A stretch of 64,000 nucleotides of DNA from Romanomermis culicivorax. Its lineage: Eukaryota > Nematoda > Enoplea > Mermithida > Mermithidae. The translations under genes and the position numbers were made by a program. Where the stretch lies: contig CAWUHX010000071.1 in assembly GCA_963922205.1 (NCBI GenBank), positions 186,001-250,000 of the forward strand, in the 5' to 3' direction. The notes under the pieces are model-generated. The model was not told the DNA's origin. It saw only the letters and a program-made list of their open reading frames with translations, and did no database searches. Below, one piece after another: positions 1-12,819 of this stretch (positions are counted from its first letter, which is position 1; each line of letters begins with the position of its first letter).

Positions 1-111
1 AATACGCAACTATGAATTTCGGCGTAGTTTGAAATGTTATAACTCCATAGCAGTGCGAAGTCAGTCTTTCATCACATCAGGTAGTTTTTTTATATTACCT
101 GCTCTATATTA

Positions 112-345
112 AATGCGACTACCTCCTTCATTTTGAAATGATCCATGCAGCGATCGTATGAAAGTATGCTCAATGTAGAAAAATTAGTAAAGCTTATTAC
201 TGTAATAAATGAAGAAAATTTACTGTACGTGAGCGATAAACAGAACAGCTGAAATTTTTCTTCCATAACTTCGTTGAATGAGCAGAATTTCTCGACCTCA
301 GGTATCAAAAACAGGTCTATGTAAATCAAACGTGAATAAGCATTC
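112..345. repeat. Degenerate MITE copy (CATTCATTTTGAAATGAT family)
   Basis: The motif TTCATTTTGAAATGATCCATG followed by CAGCGA at 125-152 is shared with 7796, 31709 and 42584, where the copies are better preserved. Boundaries here are uncertain. Short open frames on both strands in 90-540 look random; I see no gene downstream of the mutarotase stop. Confidence 0.4.
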
Positions 346-614
346 TTGTCCTTCTATGATTTTGATTTTCCTATCGTCGTAGATGAACTTTGTAGTTTTC
401 TACATTATATTTTTCCGTTCCATGAACATTTTTCACATTTAACCTACTTTTTTGGTTATCGCTGTGTCTGTCATTTCCAGTATAGTAAATGGGCTATAGT
501 AACGTGTTTATATTCTTTGTTGTTCTCCATACTTCCATGAACACATTTGGTTTTGGTCCAATAGAAAAAGCCTTGTAATTTGAAAGGAAAAAGTCCAAGT
601 CACGAATTGCACTC

Positions 615-1003
615 TTATTGCTTGCGGACAAAAAATGTATACTGTACAGTTTCACTGTAAGTTTCACCGGGATTCAAAATAATGCTTGGGAATTCGGGAT
701 GATTCACTGCGTCCGGGTAACCCTGAGCTTCGACACAAAAGGCGCTTCTGGCTACGTAAAAACGGCCTTTCTCTTTGCTCGGCTCTTCATCCAAATAGTC
801 CGCCGTATAAAACTGAAATCCGGGATGCGTAGTTCTGACCTCCATGCATATACCCGTCGCAGTGCTACTAGCCTTAAATAGGCTTTTCAGTCGACTATCC
901 AGTGATGTAGTCTTTGAACAGTCTGCGAAGTAAAGATAGTTATTACTATCAAGCTTGTCCGCGTGCATGGATTGCACATGCTTAAGATCGACAGGCTTTT
1001 CGT
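615..1003 (-). CDS. Mutarotase exon 4 (C-terminal half with catalytic Glu)
   Basis: Acceptor TTCTTGAG at 1004-1011 joins to a CCAG|GTATCT donor at 1712, completing an Asp codon. The exon carries EVRTTHPGFQFYTADYLD and FCVEAQGYPDAVN, both strong family blocks, and ends with TAA at 615-617. I see no clear AATAAA within the 75 bases downstream. Confidence 0.88.
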
Positions 1004-4000
1004 CTCAAGAATAAACTGATTAGGTTATCACTTGTCTTCCAAATCGAAGGCAGATCAAGGAGGCTCAATTTTGGAACACTCCTTTTAACAATAATCCTTT
1101 TCTCGCAGCTTTCAGAAGATTTAATCTATATATATGTCTACGTGATGGAAATGTTGAAAACTCAAAAAATGCAAAATTTTATCAACACACGGTTTAAAAA
1201 ATGTTCAGTTCAAACAATTTTCAGGGGTTGTGACTCCTTTCCGCAATAAAATGTGTGTAAAACTGGCGGATGCGTTGCTAACCTGACCTGCAGACGATGG
1301 ACGAAAAGCAACACCAGTGGAAGAAAAGGAAGGGGTTTACTGTAAAAAAGTAGAGTTCAACATTTACCTTAGCTACGTGGATAAAATTTTTACACAAGGA
1401 GCTAAGTGAATGTTGGGATCCACTGACTAGCAGTACAGTAAGTTTAATTATTACTTCTCGGAACCCTCGGCCGAAAAACAATTTTTTGATGTAACTCCCA
1501 AAACCGAATCAAGCCCATGACTTTCAAGACTCGCTTATTCTCCATGCCACAATACGGTCGTGGGGAACCTGACCAATCAAATATCGCCGTTAAATATGAT
1601 TGATTAACTACCACGTGCACTGTAAAATGACTGGTCACGCCAATCCGTGGTGGCATGGAGTATAAACGAGTTTTCCGGGGTTTTTGAGTTAATTTGTACA
1701 TTCCAAGATACCTGGACCGCAAAAGTAGTTGTCAAAAGCATATTCTTGCTTCCTCTTCAATCGGTCAACCAACAAGCCTAAGTTTGATGGTTGAGTCAAA
1801 TTGTAATCCGTTTTGTCGACGAACTTGATTTCTCCAGTTATCAAATGATCATTGTCAACTGGTAAATATTTCGTACAGTTTGACTGAATCTCGTGCATTT
1901 TGAGGCCGTCAAAGCCGCTACTTTCACCGGATAAATTAAAGTAGATATGATTGGCCAAGTTTACAGTAGTCGCTTTTGAACACGTTGCTCGAATGGTGGA
2001 TATCAAATGAAAAGCTTCTCTGGAATCTCTGGAAAAGCGAACTATACGAATCATTGACGAACAATAATAAACTTATCGTACGTTGAAACTTTGTAGGTGA
2101 CTTCCACGTTGACCCGACCTGGATAACCTTCGTCTCCGTCGTCGCTTTGATGGCTGAGTGTGATGGAGTCCTTACCGCATGCTGAAATACTCCAAACGTA
2201 TCTGTTGAAACCTTTCTTGCCGCCATGCAAATGATTGGGACCATTGTTGACGTTCAATTGATACTCTTTACTAGATAAAATGAATCGACCGTTTCTGAAA
2301 TAAAGGGTTCATTGTGCCAGTACAAAGGACTAGGTACCTATGGATAGAAAAGTTTCTCGGGTAGCGCCGAAAAATTGTTTGTATTCCGATGTTCTAGCAA
2401 TCTTTAAATTGATACAAGATAAATTCATTTCGGCGCCAGCCATTCCGGCGCCTGACATTATATAATGTCATATGCAAAAACAAAATAATGCAAAATCAAC
2501 ATTACTCCATCAGTTGCTTTTTGAGCTTGTAGTAGTTTTGTAAAAGAGTGTATAAAAAATAATAAAATGCACTACTACAAGAGATGGGAGGAAAAGAATT
2601 GCAAAAATAAAAAAATGCTTGCAGAAATGGAAAAAAGACGTTTTTTAACCGAATATGTCGAAAGTGATGCTACAGAAAGCTTATGCATAAAGTTCAACAG
2701 ATAAAAAATTGCTAATTAGCCTTTTTTTGAAATGCTTCCAAATTATTAGAGTGAGAAGCAAGTACTATTTTAGCCCTCTATTTTCAGCTAAACCGTGTGT
2801 CATAGAGCCGAAAACCTGTGAGCATACTCAACTAACCGTTAGCTACTTTTGAATGTGTAAACGATTTTAACGTCATTGCTAATATTTTTCAATTTTCACT
2901 TTACTAGCACTTCATAGAAAACAGACTATAGGTAAAGCGCTTTTATTTCTATACAGAAGAAATATCAGACAGAACAAATTCTAATCATGGATTCATTTTG
3001 AAGTTTTTGTTGTCGTTTTCCGACAGCAAAAAATACAAGATAGAGAATTAAAGATGAACAAATATAAAAGTAAAGAAAATGGAAGAAAAAATTATACAAA
3101 AGAAAACAGTTTGGCGCCGAAATGGCTGGCGCCTAAACGGCCCGGCGCGGAACTGGTCGGTGCCGAAATAGCGGCGTCAAAACGTTTCTTTCCGTCCTCA
3201 AACAGATCTTGATTGACTCTCAAGAGATTCTTGCTGACCCCCAGCAGATTCTAATACGTAACGTTGATAAGGAAGATGATGAGGGAAAATGGGAAAAAAT
3301 AGAAAGATGTCATAAGACTGAATGCATACTTGATACCAAGGGAGTAATATTGAAACTTTAAAAATTGTTGATCAAGCAAATACTTTCAAATATTTTACTA
3401 ATACAGATGGAAGAATATGATGCTTGGATGTTAGAAGACCGATCTTTTTGTTATCAAGAACAAAAATACTTCCATACTACCCCCAGTCCTGGCTGATCCG
3501 TAGCAGAATTTCTATGCTGTGCAGATTACAAGTTTATAATTTTTTCACTGCCAAAAACATGCCAATAAAAGCAAATATTTTAAGGCTAATATTTTCTATA
3601 TCAGGAATTACTTTTCCGAAATTGACCAAATTATACACTGTGTGTTACAAAAGCAAAATAATTAAGGTTAAGATAAATAGTAGTCGGTGTTTAGAAAAAA
3701 ACCATCTGACAAATTGTAATTTGGCATCTATTTTGGAATTTCTTGATGCTTTGCTTTGCCTCATCTTTCGCTTGATGACACTGGTCCCGATTGTAGGTCG
3801 TTGACCTTCTGGTTTTGATGCCACTTGTTTTTAAAATTCGATTGGTAGAAGCGAAAAAAATTTGAAATTTTCTTACGAATGTTGGCAGTACCCAATCAAT
3901 ATTATTAATATATTTCTCCTTTATTCCTTTTTTTATTTTTTCCCTTTGGTCCAAGAAAATTTTTTTTCCATTGGCTCAATAAAATATAGTTGAAAAATTG

Positions 4001-6107
4001 GCGAAAATAAAACATAACTAAAAAATCAGGAAAAGAGTCATGCGATCGGATGGCAGGTGTCATCAAGCAAAGGATAAAGCTACGCAAAACATGAAGAAAT
4101 TCAAAAAAAGATTCTACTAAATTACAATGTCTCAGATGATTTTCTTTAAAACACCGACTTGCTTTTTGTAACACACAGTGTATAATTCGATCAATTTTGC
4201 AGGATTAGTTCCTGCTGTAGAAAATATGAGCTCCAAAATATTTGTGGTTCTTTGGTATGTTTTCGGTAGTAGACAGATTATAAACTTGTACCCATGTATG
4301 CGCAGCATAGAAATTCTGCTTGGGGTCAGCTAGGACGGGGGCTGGGATGGAAATTTGTTTGTTTCATGACAACAAAAAGATGGGTCTTCTAACATCCAAG
4401 CATCATATTCTTTATCTATATTAGGAAAATATGTGAAAGTATTCGCTTGATCAGCAAAGCTTCAATATTAATCCCTTTGTATCGAGCACTTTGGGAAAAA
4501 TCGTTATCATCGTCATTTTAATGACATTATCAAGAATCTGCTGAGGGTCAATCAAAATCCGCTTGGGGTCCAGACCTCCCTATGCGCATATATGCTTGTA
4601 CCAATATTCATTTTGACTCAACAATGTGATGCATAATGAAGTGATGTTCTTTGAAGCACTATAGCTCAATAAACGGTACTCTTATTTTCCATATTTTTGG
4701 TTTATTGAAGGCCATATGGATGCTCTTTAAGCCGACAAAATTTGGAGTTCAGCCCCCACATATTCGACTAGCTGTAGGCCAAAATGTGCAAAATGTTTAA
4801 CAAGTAAATCTTTAAATTTCTGCGTTCTTTTGTTTATAAAAAATATAACAAACAATTTTTTGTGTGAATATGACACATAAATGTAGCCCAACACTTGTCC
4901 TATGATTTAAAGGAAATCCAAACAAAATATAAAACAAATCGACAGAACTGTACGTGAAAATGCAACATCAACCATTCTTGCAGTTTTATGCAAATTTTCG
5001 AAATTTTACATGTCCATAACATCGTGAAAAATGAGTTTTGTGTAAAATAATTGTCATCATGATAATCAGCGTCAAGAAACTGAACAACATATGTAAAATT
5101 CAGGGCAACTTTTTTAAGGTTATCGGATTTCGCGGTTGTCCTTATAGAAAGTGACTCTTAACAAATTATACAGCTGAATAATTTAAAGTTTTTTCAAGAA
5201 CTTATGATTTGTATATACAAATCAAGTTTTATTTACAAACAGCAACTGTAAAGAGTATTGGATAATGAAGTGAAAGTATAAATACTATGATTGACCCTGA
5301 AAAAAAGAATCACATAATTCTCTATTATATCTGCCGCAAAGTGCTGGAAAATTTTAGCTCCAAAAACGTATCAAAATTCAACTCCAAAATTTTCTTACAA
5401 ACCAAGTTGGAATTTTTGTTTGTATACCAGTCTTCTTCATGTTTGAAGTACGAAACAACAGTTCTATAGCCTGTTTTCCTCAAAATGCTTCCAAATAATA
5501 AATCCGGAAAGCAAGTACTATTTTATATTCTCTGCATTTTCTGCCGAGCGGTACCTCATGTGGAACTGAAGATTTGTGACACCACTCAACTTGCGACCAA
5601 AAATTTTTTTATGTGAAAGATTAATGTAGAAAATTGTCAAGTCCACTGTATATTTGCGTCATTTTTCATTTTGGAAGCATTTTATAAAAAACATTTTATA
5701 AAATATACGGTTTACAAACAGAAAATCGTTAGAATATGAAATAAGTACTTCCTATTGAAGTCTTATTTAAAAGCACGTCCAGAAAAACGGATACCAGCCT
5801 ATATTCTGGAACATATCGCTCGATTTACTGACTTTATTCTGTTGGCAACACGTCCGACTACGCATCCCATGTAAATTTGGCTATTTTCGTAGTCTCTTAT
5901 GTTATTGCATCCTAAAGCAACGTCGATGGATTCGGCTCCTAGACCGAGCAGAATTGAACGAACCGTCGCTCCGTAGGTCAAAATTTCAACTTCGAATTTT
6001 CCGACTTTCCCACCATCTTGATCGGAAATATTTGGTTTCAAGATGATTGATTGAACTTTTTCTCCTCGTTTCGTTACTCCGAAATCAGTAATATTAATCG
6101 AATCCAT
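615..6107 (-). CDS. Aldose 1-epimerase (galactose mutarotase), 4 exons
   Basis: Catalyses interconversion of alpha and beta anomers of aldohexoses such as galactose in the cytosol, feeding the Leloir pathway. Exons on the minus strand: 6107-5833, 2294-2082, 2028-1712, 1003-615 (stop TAA at 617-615), giving 397 residues; all junction phases agree. Family landmarks: GRVANRI near residue 85, NHLHGG (catalytic-site His about 115), NLANHIYFNL (His about 190), FDNYFC (Asp about 262) and FCVEAQGYPDAVN (general-base Glu about 360). These match the His/His/Asp/Glu set of characterised mutarotases. The second intron is only 53 nt (2029-2081), while the first is 3.5 kb and filled with repeats. An in-frame ATG at 6164 would add 19 residues; the one at 6107 is chosen because homology begins shortly after it. 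The stretch between Asp 262 and the EVRTTHPG block is about 30 residues longer than usual. No signal peptide. Function is confident, start less so. Confidence 0.9.
1712..2294 (-). CDS. Mutarotase exons 2 and 3, split by a 53-nt intron
   Basis: Exon 2 (2294-2082) follows a TTTATTTCAG acceptor and carries NHLHGG and DGDEGYPG. Exon 3 (2028-1712) carries the second active-site His and the FDNYFC block. The intron between them (2081-2029) runs from GTACGA to TTTTCCAG; removing it restores VTYKVST-DSREAF in frame. Both frames otherwise run into stops. Very short introns of this kind are common in nematodes and some other small-genome invertebrates. Confidence 0.88.
2340..3190. repeat. Inverted-repeat element with GGCGCC-rich arms, in mutarotase intron 1
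   Basis: TTTCGGCGCCAGCCATTCC at 2427-2445 is the near reverse complement of GGCGCCGAAATGGCTGGCGCC around 3113-3133, and GCGCC motifs cluster at both ends (2362, 3150-3175). The interior carries a TAGTCTG-family MITE at about 2718-2931. No coding capacity seen. Confidence 0.6.
3200..4600. repeat. 1.4-kb foldback element with roughly 600-bp arms
   Basis: Sequence from about 3200 to 3810 reappears in reverse complement from about 4600 back to 4030: CTTGCTGACCCCCAGCAGATT against AATCTGCTGAGGGTCA, CTTCTAACATCCAAGCATCAT at 4385 against its complement near 3420, and CACTGTGTGTTACAAAAGC at 3639 against 4160-4180. The loop is about 220 bp. Open frames at 3424-3804 and 3691-4174 are only the two arms read on opposite strands. 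It lies in the first intron of the mutarotase gene. Confidence 0.75.
5468..5705. repeat. TAGTCTG-family MITE copy
   Basis: Left end resembles the family terminus (TAGCCTGTTTTCCTCAAAATGC) and the body shares GGAAAGCAAGTACTATTT and the GTGGAACTGAAGATTTGTGA block with other copies. The right end is disrupted by a duplicated CATTTTATAAAA. Confidence 0.65.
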
Positions 6108-6164
6108 ATAATCCAGCAACGAATTCTCATCAAAAACTCGATGAATATACAATGCTATAGTCAA
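5833..6164 (-). CDS. Mutarotase exon 1 (N-terminal strand region)
   Basis: Encodes the block from ILTYGATVRS to GRVANRI. The donor is read as AA|GTCAGT, so the split codon with the next exon gives Lys followed by NGRF, matching the family spacing between ANRI and the next strand. Two in-frame ATGs (6164 and 6107) are possible starts. No clear acceptor lies just upstream, so a further 5' coding exon is not required. Confidence 0.85.
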
Positions 6165-6672
6165 CGACCCTTATGAAACAGGTTTACGTAGATACCTGGG
6201 ATCGAAATTCCAGTTTTTGTGCAGTAGATAACCACTAGTGTACAATGTGGCGGGATACAGAGCATTTTGGAGTGTCAACAAGAAAATCTGAAAAAGGAAA
6301 CAATGTAGAAAAAAGACAAATATATAAAAAGACCGGGTAAAGACGTTTTCCTGGGGAAATTTCAATGTGGAACATTTTGTAGTTTATTCGATAGCCTAAC
6401 TAAAATTTGCATAAATGTGATTAATCATGGTGAATGATCTCATCAATCAAACGTGCGTAGATTGTACAAGCGAGGACAGATCGTACAGATCCTTTTAAGA
6501 GCTATAATAGACTGTTAATGTTAATGTGATTCTGTTACTATCGTGAATTATATTTTTCGCCATCTGTAATATTTTCTAAGGTATAAAACTCTCAACCTCG
6601 GGAGACAAGATTGTTTGATTAGGTTGGAAACTATATGACATACCTTTGTGAGCACATAAAGTACGATAAATT

Positions 6673-6906
6673 CTATAGTCTGTTTTTTAATGCTTGTAAA
6701 TATTAATAGTGGAAAGCATGTACCATTTCATGTTTTACGATTTTCTGCTAAGCCATACGTCACATGTGACTGAAAATCTGCGCGCATACTAAACTAACTT
6801 TTTTGACCGATAAATTTTATCGAAACAGTTTTGTGTAAACGAGTTCGCAACAATGCTAATTTCAGTCATTTTTGACTTACAAGCAGTTTATAAAAACAGA
6901 CTATAG
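6673..6906. repeat. TAGTCTG-family MITE, both ends preserved
   Basis: Begins CTATAGTCTGTTTTTT and ends AAAACAGACTATAG, so the terminal inverted repeats are flanked by TA, as for Tc1/mariner-type MITEs. It shares GTGGAAAGCA, GTCACATGTGACTGAAAATC and the AAACAG end with about a dozen other copies in the window. Length is 234 bp. Confidence 0.8.
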
Positions 6907-9530
6907 ACCCCGGTGAGTTTTACGAAATACATTTTGCCGTATTCTTGTATCATTCATGGTCCTGAGATCCTGTACAGACAAAATTAGAATTGTTGAGAAC
7001 TTTTATGCAAATTTTAGTCTCAAAAACATCCACTGGAGACTACGACTAGTGTAGCAAGACAGCTCGCTCTGGATTTTCGAATGGATTATATGACAATATA
7101 TTCGTGTTCATGGGGTTTTTGGAGGTTTTGACCCCATACAGACTACCTGTTGACCCCGTGCAGAATTCTGGCTGACCTCCACCAATTTACACATTCCAGT
7201 AGACTTTTAAGCTCATCAGACCTTAGAAACTTTTCAATTTTCGCATATCGTAGGGAATTTTCAAGTATTGATCAAAAATTTATTGACTAAATATCATATT
7301 AGAGTTTAGGAAATGCATGACAAACACATCTTTACGGAAGAGGAGAGACTCCTGCTACATATACGTGAGACCAATGTTACATGTGCGGAGGCTGACTCCC
7401 AGAAGATTTGCTGTATGTATACGGTTCTAGAATGGAATTTCCACCAGGAAACGTTCCGTCGTCAGCAGTGACTGAAAAATCATTTCACCCTCCTCCACCA
7501 AATCCTCACAGAAATCGACTCTGAAGCGGTTTCATATACATAGGACGTGGTACAGAATTTTTGATATGATTGGCTCGTTCCAAAAATTTCGTGTCAAACT
7601 GATTGATCGCCCATCTTGACTTTTTTTCAAGTTGCCACCTTGACACTTTTCTTAAGATTATTTTGAAGAAATTACATTTTAAAAAAAAATTCAGAAATTG
7701 CAAGCATTTAAAAAAATTGACGATCGCAATACTCTTACATCTTGATCTTCTGCGATGTATCTTTAAAATTGAAAAATCACAAAAAGTATAACTATACCCC
7801 ATTCATTTTTAAATAATCGATGTAGCGAGGTCGTATGGAAGGCTCGTTAACTCTATCCAATAAAATTTTCTTTCATGATACAAACTTCTTGATGATCATT
7901 CTTTTCAGTCATTTCCAGATTATAGAAAGTAATTTCCTGATTTATAGTAGGACTGCGTTTTCCGAAACTCCAACCGGTGCATCGATCCGATGTATGATAA
8001 ATATCGTTAAAATCGTTAATACAAAGCATTTACTGTAGTATTTTACTTGAAAAATTTCTAAAAGTCAGTTGACTATGATCACAAAGTTCAGTATTATACG
8101 GCATGTAGTTCAGCAGAAATCCGGAAAAATATGGAATACTACTTGCTTTCCAGTAGTTCTAAATTTTACAAGCATTTCAAGAAAAACAGACTGTGGATAT
8201 CACGTGGACCAAATTTACCTGACAGTCAAAATTCGCTACTGATTGATCAAATCAGTCGACAAAACGAAATTGATAATTTTGAGCATTGACCCATATAAAA
8301 ACGCTAAAAATTTTCATTAACTAAACGAAATAAGAAAAGAATAGAAATGGCAACGATAAATGGTTTGTCTGATATTGCAGCATTTAGCCTATTCTATAGT
8401 GTTCATGTTATTCAGCATAGCCTGCTATTAAAAAGATTCAAATCAAGAAACTTGAAGAAACTTATGGACATATTGGTTTTGCTCAAAAAATTTGTTTTAC
8501 CGAGATTTACGTCGAAACTAAGTGTTTTTTTACCGAAAATGTCGTAATCTCGGAAAATTATCCAATTCTTTAATTCAATGAAAAAAGTTTTACTAGCCCT
8601 TCAGTTCCGAATAGCCTTTCAGTTCCGGGCTATTCCCGGAGCCGGTCAGAGCTGTGTCCACCACTATTCTTTTCAGAAGTTTGCAAGCAGTTACCGGAGT
8701 TACTTTTATTACATTTTCTAGTTTGTACCGTCGTCTCATGCCAAGCGTGTGATCCATTTATGTTGCCATGACTCCTACGAAATATTTTGATACTGTAACA
8801 TTGACTATTAACATCATTCGATAACTACGCAAAGCATTGAACTCAAGGCATTCCTGGCTCGAAAATTTTCTCTTTCAGCGTTTAATTTCGAATTTAATTA
8901 TTTTTTCATCGAAGAAAAGTAATTTCCCGTTCGAAAGGATAAAATTAGTTAGTACACAATGTGAGACGCAACTTCTGCGCAGATAAAAAGTCATTTCCAG
9001 GTATTAAAAAAGTGAGTTTCGTTATCCTTTTACATGTGGAATTTGAACACTTGTGTCATTTCAACCGCGTCACTCACCACTTCAACTGTCACGTGTGGTG
9101 TAACAACTGTATTGCAATCTGCACATAAAATATAGCAAGTCGACGGCAATAAGTTCAGCCCGGAAGAAATTAGAAATTTTATTGTAGCTCATTGACGTTA
9201 AAATGGCAGTTGAATCGACAATCAAAAAATTTTGTTCGATTTTTCATTAAGCATTCACCGATGAATAGAAAATTATGTACTGCAGCATTCCCTTCAACGA
9301 GGAGGCCAGATTCACTTCTGATTATATAGAACTGCGTCGACACCTACCCGTGCTGCCCGTGTCTGACGATTTGACCAAAAAATTGAAAAAAATAGTTTGT
9401 TTCTGTACCGGTCGTAAACGAAAAAATTTCTCCGATTGTCGACAGTAGTAAGCTTACTAATTTTTCCGCATTAAACTGGCTTCCATCGGTTTACTGCACT
9501 GCACCTACTGCACTGGTTAAAACAACTGCT
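6907..9530. other. Intergenic; MITE fragments only
   Basis: No exon-like reading frame with recognisable similarity. It holds a CATTCATTTTGAAATGAT-family copy (about 7796-8000), a partial TAGTCTG-family copy in reverse orientation (about 8085-8196), and a relic near 7130-7190 of the GACCCC/GCAGAATTCTG motif from the 9.5-10.35 kb repeat. Confidence 0.6.
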
Positions 9531-9538
9531 GACCAATA

Positions 9539-10352
9539 TACATGCACAGCATAGAGATTCTGCTGGGGGTCAGCCAGGACAGAGGGTGGAAAACAAAAAA
9601 TTTTTTTCGTTCTTGATAACGAAAAAAGGTCTCAGAAAGTCTTCTAACATCCAAGCAGCATATTCTTCAACCTATATTAGTCAGATAAGTGAAATTATTT
9701 GCTTAGACAGCACTTTTTAAAGTTTTCATGCTACTTTTTTAGAATCAAGTATGATTTTTTTAGAAAAATTGTCAAACTATGGCATCATTTCCATTTTCAT
9801 GACGACTTTCTCTACTCTCTGGCTCATTTTCCTTCGTCATCTTCCCAACCATTGTTGGGGAACTCAAATCTGCTGAGGGTCAGCAAGAATCTGCTGGGGG
9901 TCAATAAAAATCTGCTAGGGGTCAAAACCCCCCCAAACCCCCCCCCCCCACCTGCATGTATGCTGACCACACATGCACAGCATAGAAATTCTGCTGGGGG
10001 TCAGCAGGGACAGGGCGTGAAATAACGGAAAGAAATTTCTTCTAACATCCAAGCAGCATATCGTTCAACCTATATTAGTCAAATATGTGAAATTATTCGC
10101 ACAGACAGCACTTCTAAAGTTTTAATGTTAATTCTTTGGAATTGAGTATGCTTTGTTTAGAAAAATTGTTTAACTACAGCATCATTTCCATTTTTATGAC
10201 GACTTTCTCTTCTCTCTTTCTCATTTTCCTTTATAATCTTCTCGGTCATTGCTGAGGAGTCAAACCTGCTGGGGGCCAACAAGAATCTGCTGAGGGTCAA
10301 TCAAAATTTGCTGGGGGTCAATACCCCCAAATTCCCCCGCGTGCATTTATGC
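9539..10352 (+). repeat. Two tandem copies of an approximately 420-bp repeat
   Basis: Copies at about 9539-9965 and 9966-10352 both begin CATGCACAGCATAGA followed by ATTCTGCTGGGGGTCAGC, share CTTCTAACATCCAAGCAGCAT, and end with repeated CTGCTGAGGGTCA and GGGGGTCAA motifs. The same unit forms each arm of the foldback element at 3200-4600, so this is a direct arrangement of that sequence. An open frame at 9699-10025 is a by-product. Confidence 0.75.
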
Positions 10353-12819
10353 TGCTGACCCACAGTTTGTGATTGTCAACAAAACAACAAGCGATATCAA
10401 TGTTGGAATGTTTTCTATGAGTAAACTGTAGGGAATATCATGTGTTTCCACGATTTTGGCTTCCTAACCGATAGGGAAGAAATTTCGAATTTTTCCCCGC
10501 AGTACAAAGTTTTCTGCCTACGTGAAAATTCTATGTCACATCAAGTTTCTCTACATGGCCTGTCACTGCGGCTGAATCAATGGGCTAGATCTCGAAACTT
10601 TTTTCCTCAAGTCTCTATGGAATTATTGAAAAGAAAATAATAGGAATCTACCAGGTTCCTGCAGTCTACAAAAAAGTCGTGATTATGCGAATTTTTAAAA
10701 GTATAAATGTACTGCTAATTATTGCACCGCACGGGTCTTAAATTTGACTGAAGTTTTATTTATTGCATTTGGCTAAATTTGGGATTCTTGGGAAAGCATT
10801 ACCTGCATGTTACGAAATCTTAAAATGAATTATGATTTTGTTGCTCATGTCAGACCTGCTTTTTATTTATAAATATACAAAATTTTTAAGATTTGTCTGA
10901 TTTATGAAATGACATTTATGACTATTTAGTTCGTCAAACGTACAATTTTGTTGATTTTGTATGACTTCAGGAATCTGTTGCATAAAAGTAGTAACATGAA
11001 TGTCGAGTTCGAACCAGCCTACTTCAGTTGAAAATATAGATTCAATAAAATGGGAATTTTCTCCCCTTAATGTTTGTTTAGACATCAAAGAAAATATTTT
11101 CAAAAAATTGCTATTTTTAAGTAATGTTGCAAGATAAAATTTGTAATTGCGACCGAATTACTACTGAAAATGTTTTGTGTTATGCATTTCAAGTTCTGTC
11201 GTACTACTGACAAGTTCGATTCAGACGCTCCCAGGCTCACTTGAAAATAAATGAACTTTTCTTCGACATTGACAGCTTGATTGATATAGAGTTTGATTTT
11301 TTAATGTTCGGATATTGCGTGATCTTATAAATACAAAATTATCTATGTAAAGCCAAAAACAAATGTGTAAGTACGTTGATCTGATGAAAAATAACTTGTT
11401 TCTATGTAGCTGATATTTATAGCTGAATAACTGTCTATTAATTTCTTTATTTATTTTAATCGATTCCAGTTTCTGTTTTTTCTTTTCTTCTTTTTCATTT
11501 TACGAAAAAAAGTTCACTATTTCTATATATCAAATGAACCGTTGTACAGAGGACAAGTGCTGCTCTGATTTAATCAGCACGTACCGCAGCTATTCTACTT
11601 TGAAAAATCCCCAATCAAAAAAACAGCATCAAAACACCAATCGAGCTAATGATGCCGCTGAAACCGAAAGAGAGAATGCGCAAAGCTTATCAAGTGTGAA
11701 ATCTTGCCATAGAAACAAAAACTTACTTCTCGATAAAAAATGTTCTCAGGTACGATTTGCAACTGAAAGTGGAAGTACTCTGCTGTTTCATCGGAAATGT
11801 ATACCTTTCACAATAAATTCAAGTATACTCGAAAAAACTAGCAAATTTTATATTTCCTGATTTAATCTTGCAGTTTTCATGGCCCCTTTGCACAGAGCCC
11901 TTACTTCAAAATTTTTCAAATGATGCATACATTTTGAGGTACTAAAATTTCTCCTGAAAATTTCCCTACCTGCTATGTAATTTTTATTATTTCTACGCTA
12001 ATTGAATGACCCGTCTAACTCCTTAGTTTTTCCCCAGTGTTGGCACTTCCTTTGACCAGCTCTTTATGAAGGATTTGCATTCCAAATGGAAGAAAATTGG
12101 CGATGTACAAACATCTGCCATCAAGGTCTACCTCGGTATCAAATTAGTCACGTTCTTGTGATTTTAATTAATAATGCATTGATGTCGTTGGAACAGGTTA
12201 TTTTTTCTATGAGGTGAATTCTCGAAAAACAATGAATATACAAAACTGGAAGCTGGCATGTTCATGTTCATGTAGTTCAGCTAGATAGCGGCACCCAGAA
12301 TAATCGACATTCTGTCTTTCGCTTTCATTCCGGTGCACGGTCATTATGATACTTGTACATAGCCAATTTTATTACCATATTCATTATGATTTATGAGAAT
12401 AATTTAGTCGTAATGAAGACTGAAGACTTCATTCGCCATGACTGACTAGCTAGAATAATAAAATTTGAGCAACTCCGATAGGCTTATTTTTCTTGATAAA
12501 GAGTATTTCTTTTACAGCTTGATATGCAGAGGATTTTCGGTCTAAGTAATCAGCAGCTCTTAGATTTCTAAAGTTTGTTATTGAAGGCTAATGTCAGGTA
12601 AACCGAACTCTAAAGATTCATTTATAATTTATTTTGTTTATCTTAGAAAATAAACTTATTTACAGCGGTCCAAACATGAAAACCTTTTTATGCATGCTGG
12701 GATAACAAGTGACGTGCAAATTTTTACCAGTCAAGACGCCAGATCTGTACTTTTACTCTGCATACCCATCGAAATTCACATTCAGCAGTAAAAGTTGTAA
12801 CAGAAAAACTACTTGAAGT
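10353..12819. other. No recognised gene; one polar open frame at 11534-11860
   Basis: The only notable frame is on the plus strand at 11534-11860 (108 residues, Ser/Asn/Lys/Glu-rich, Cys pairs near the start). It has no match I recognise, no clear splice context and ordinary AT-rich composition, so I do not call it a gene. Nothing else stands out. Confidence 0.4.

Noticed and set aside
3424-4174. Three frames in mutarotase intron 1 as a small gene
   Set aside because: They are the two arms of a foldback read on opposite strands.
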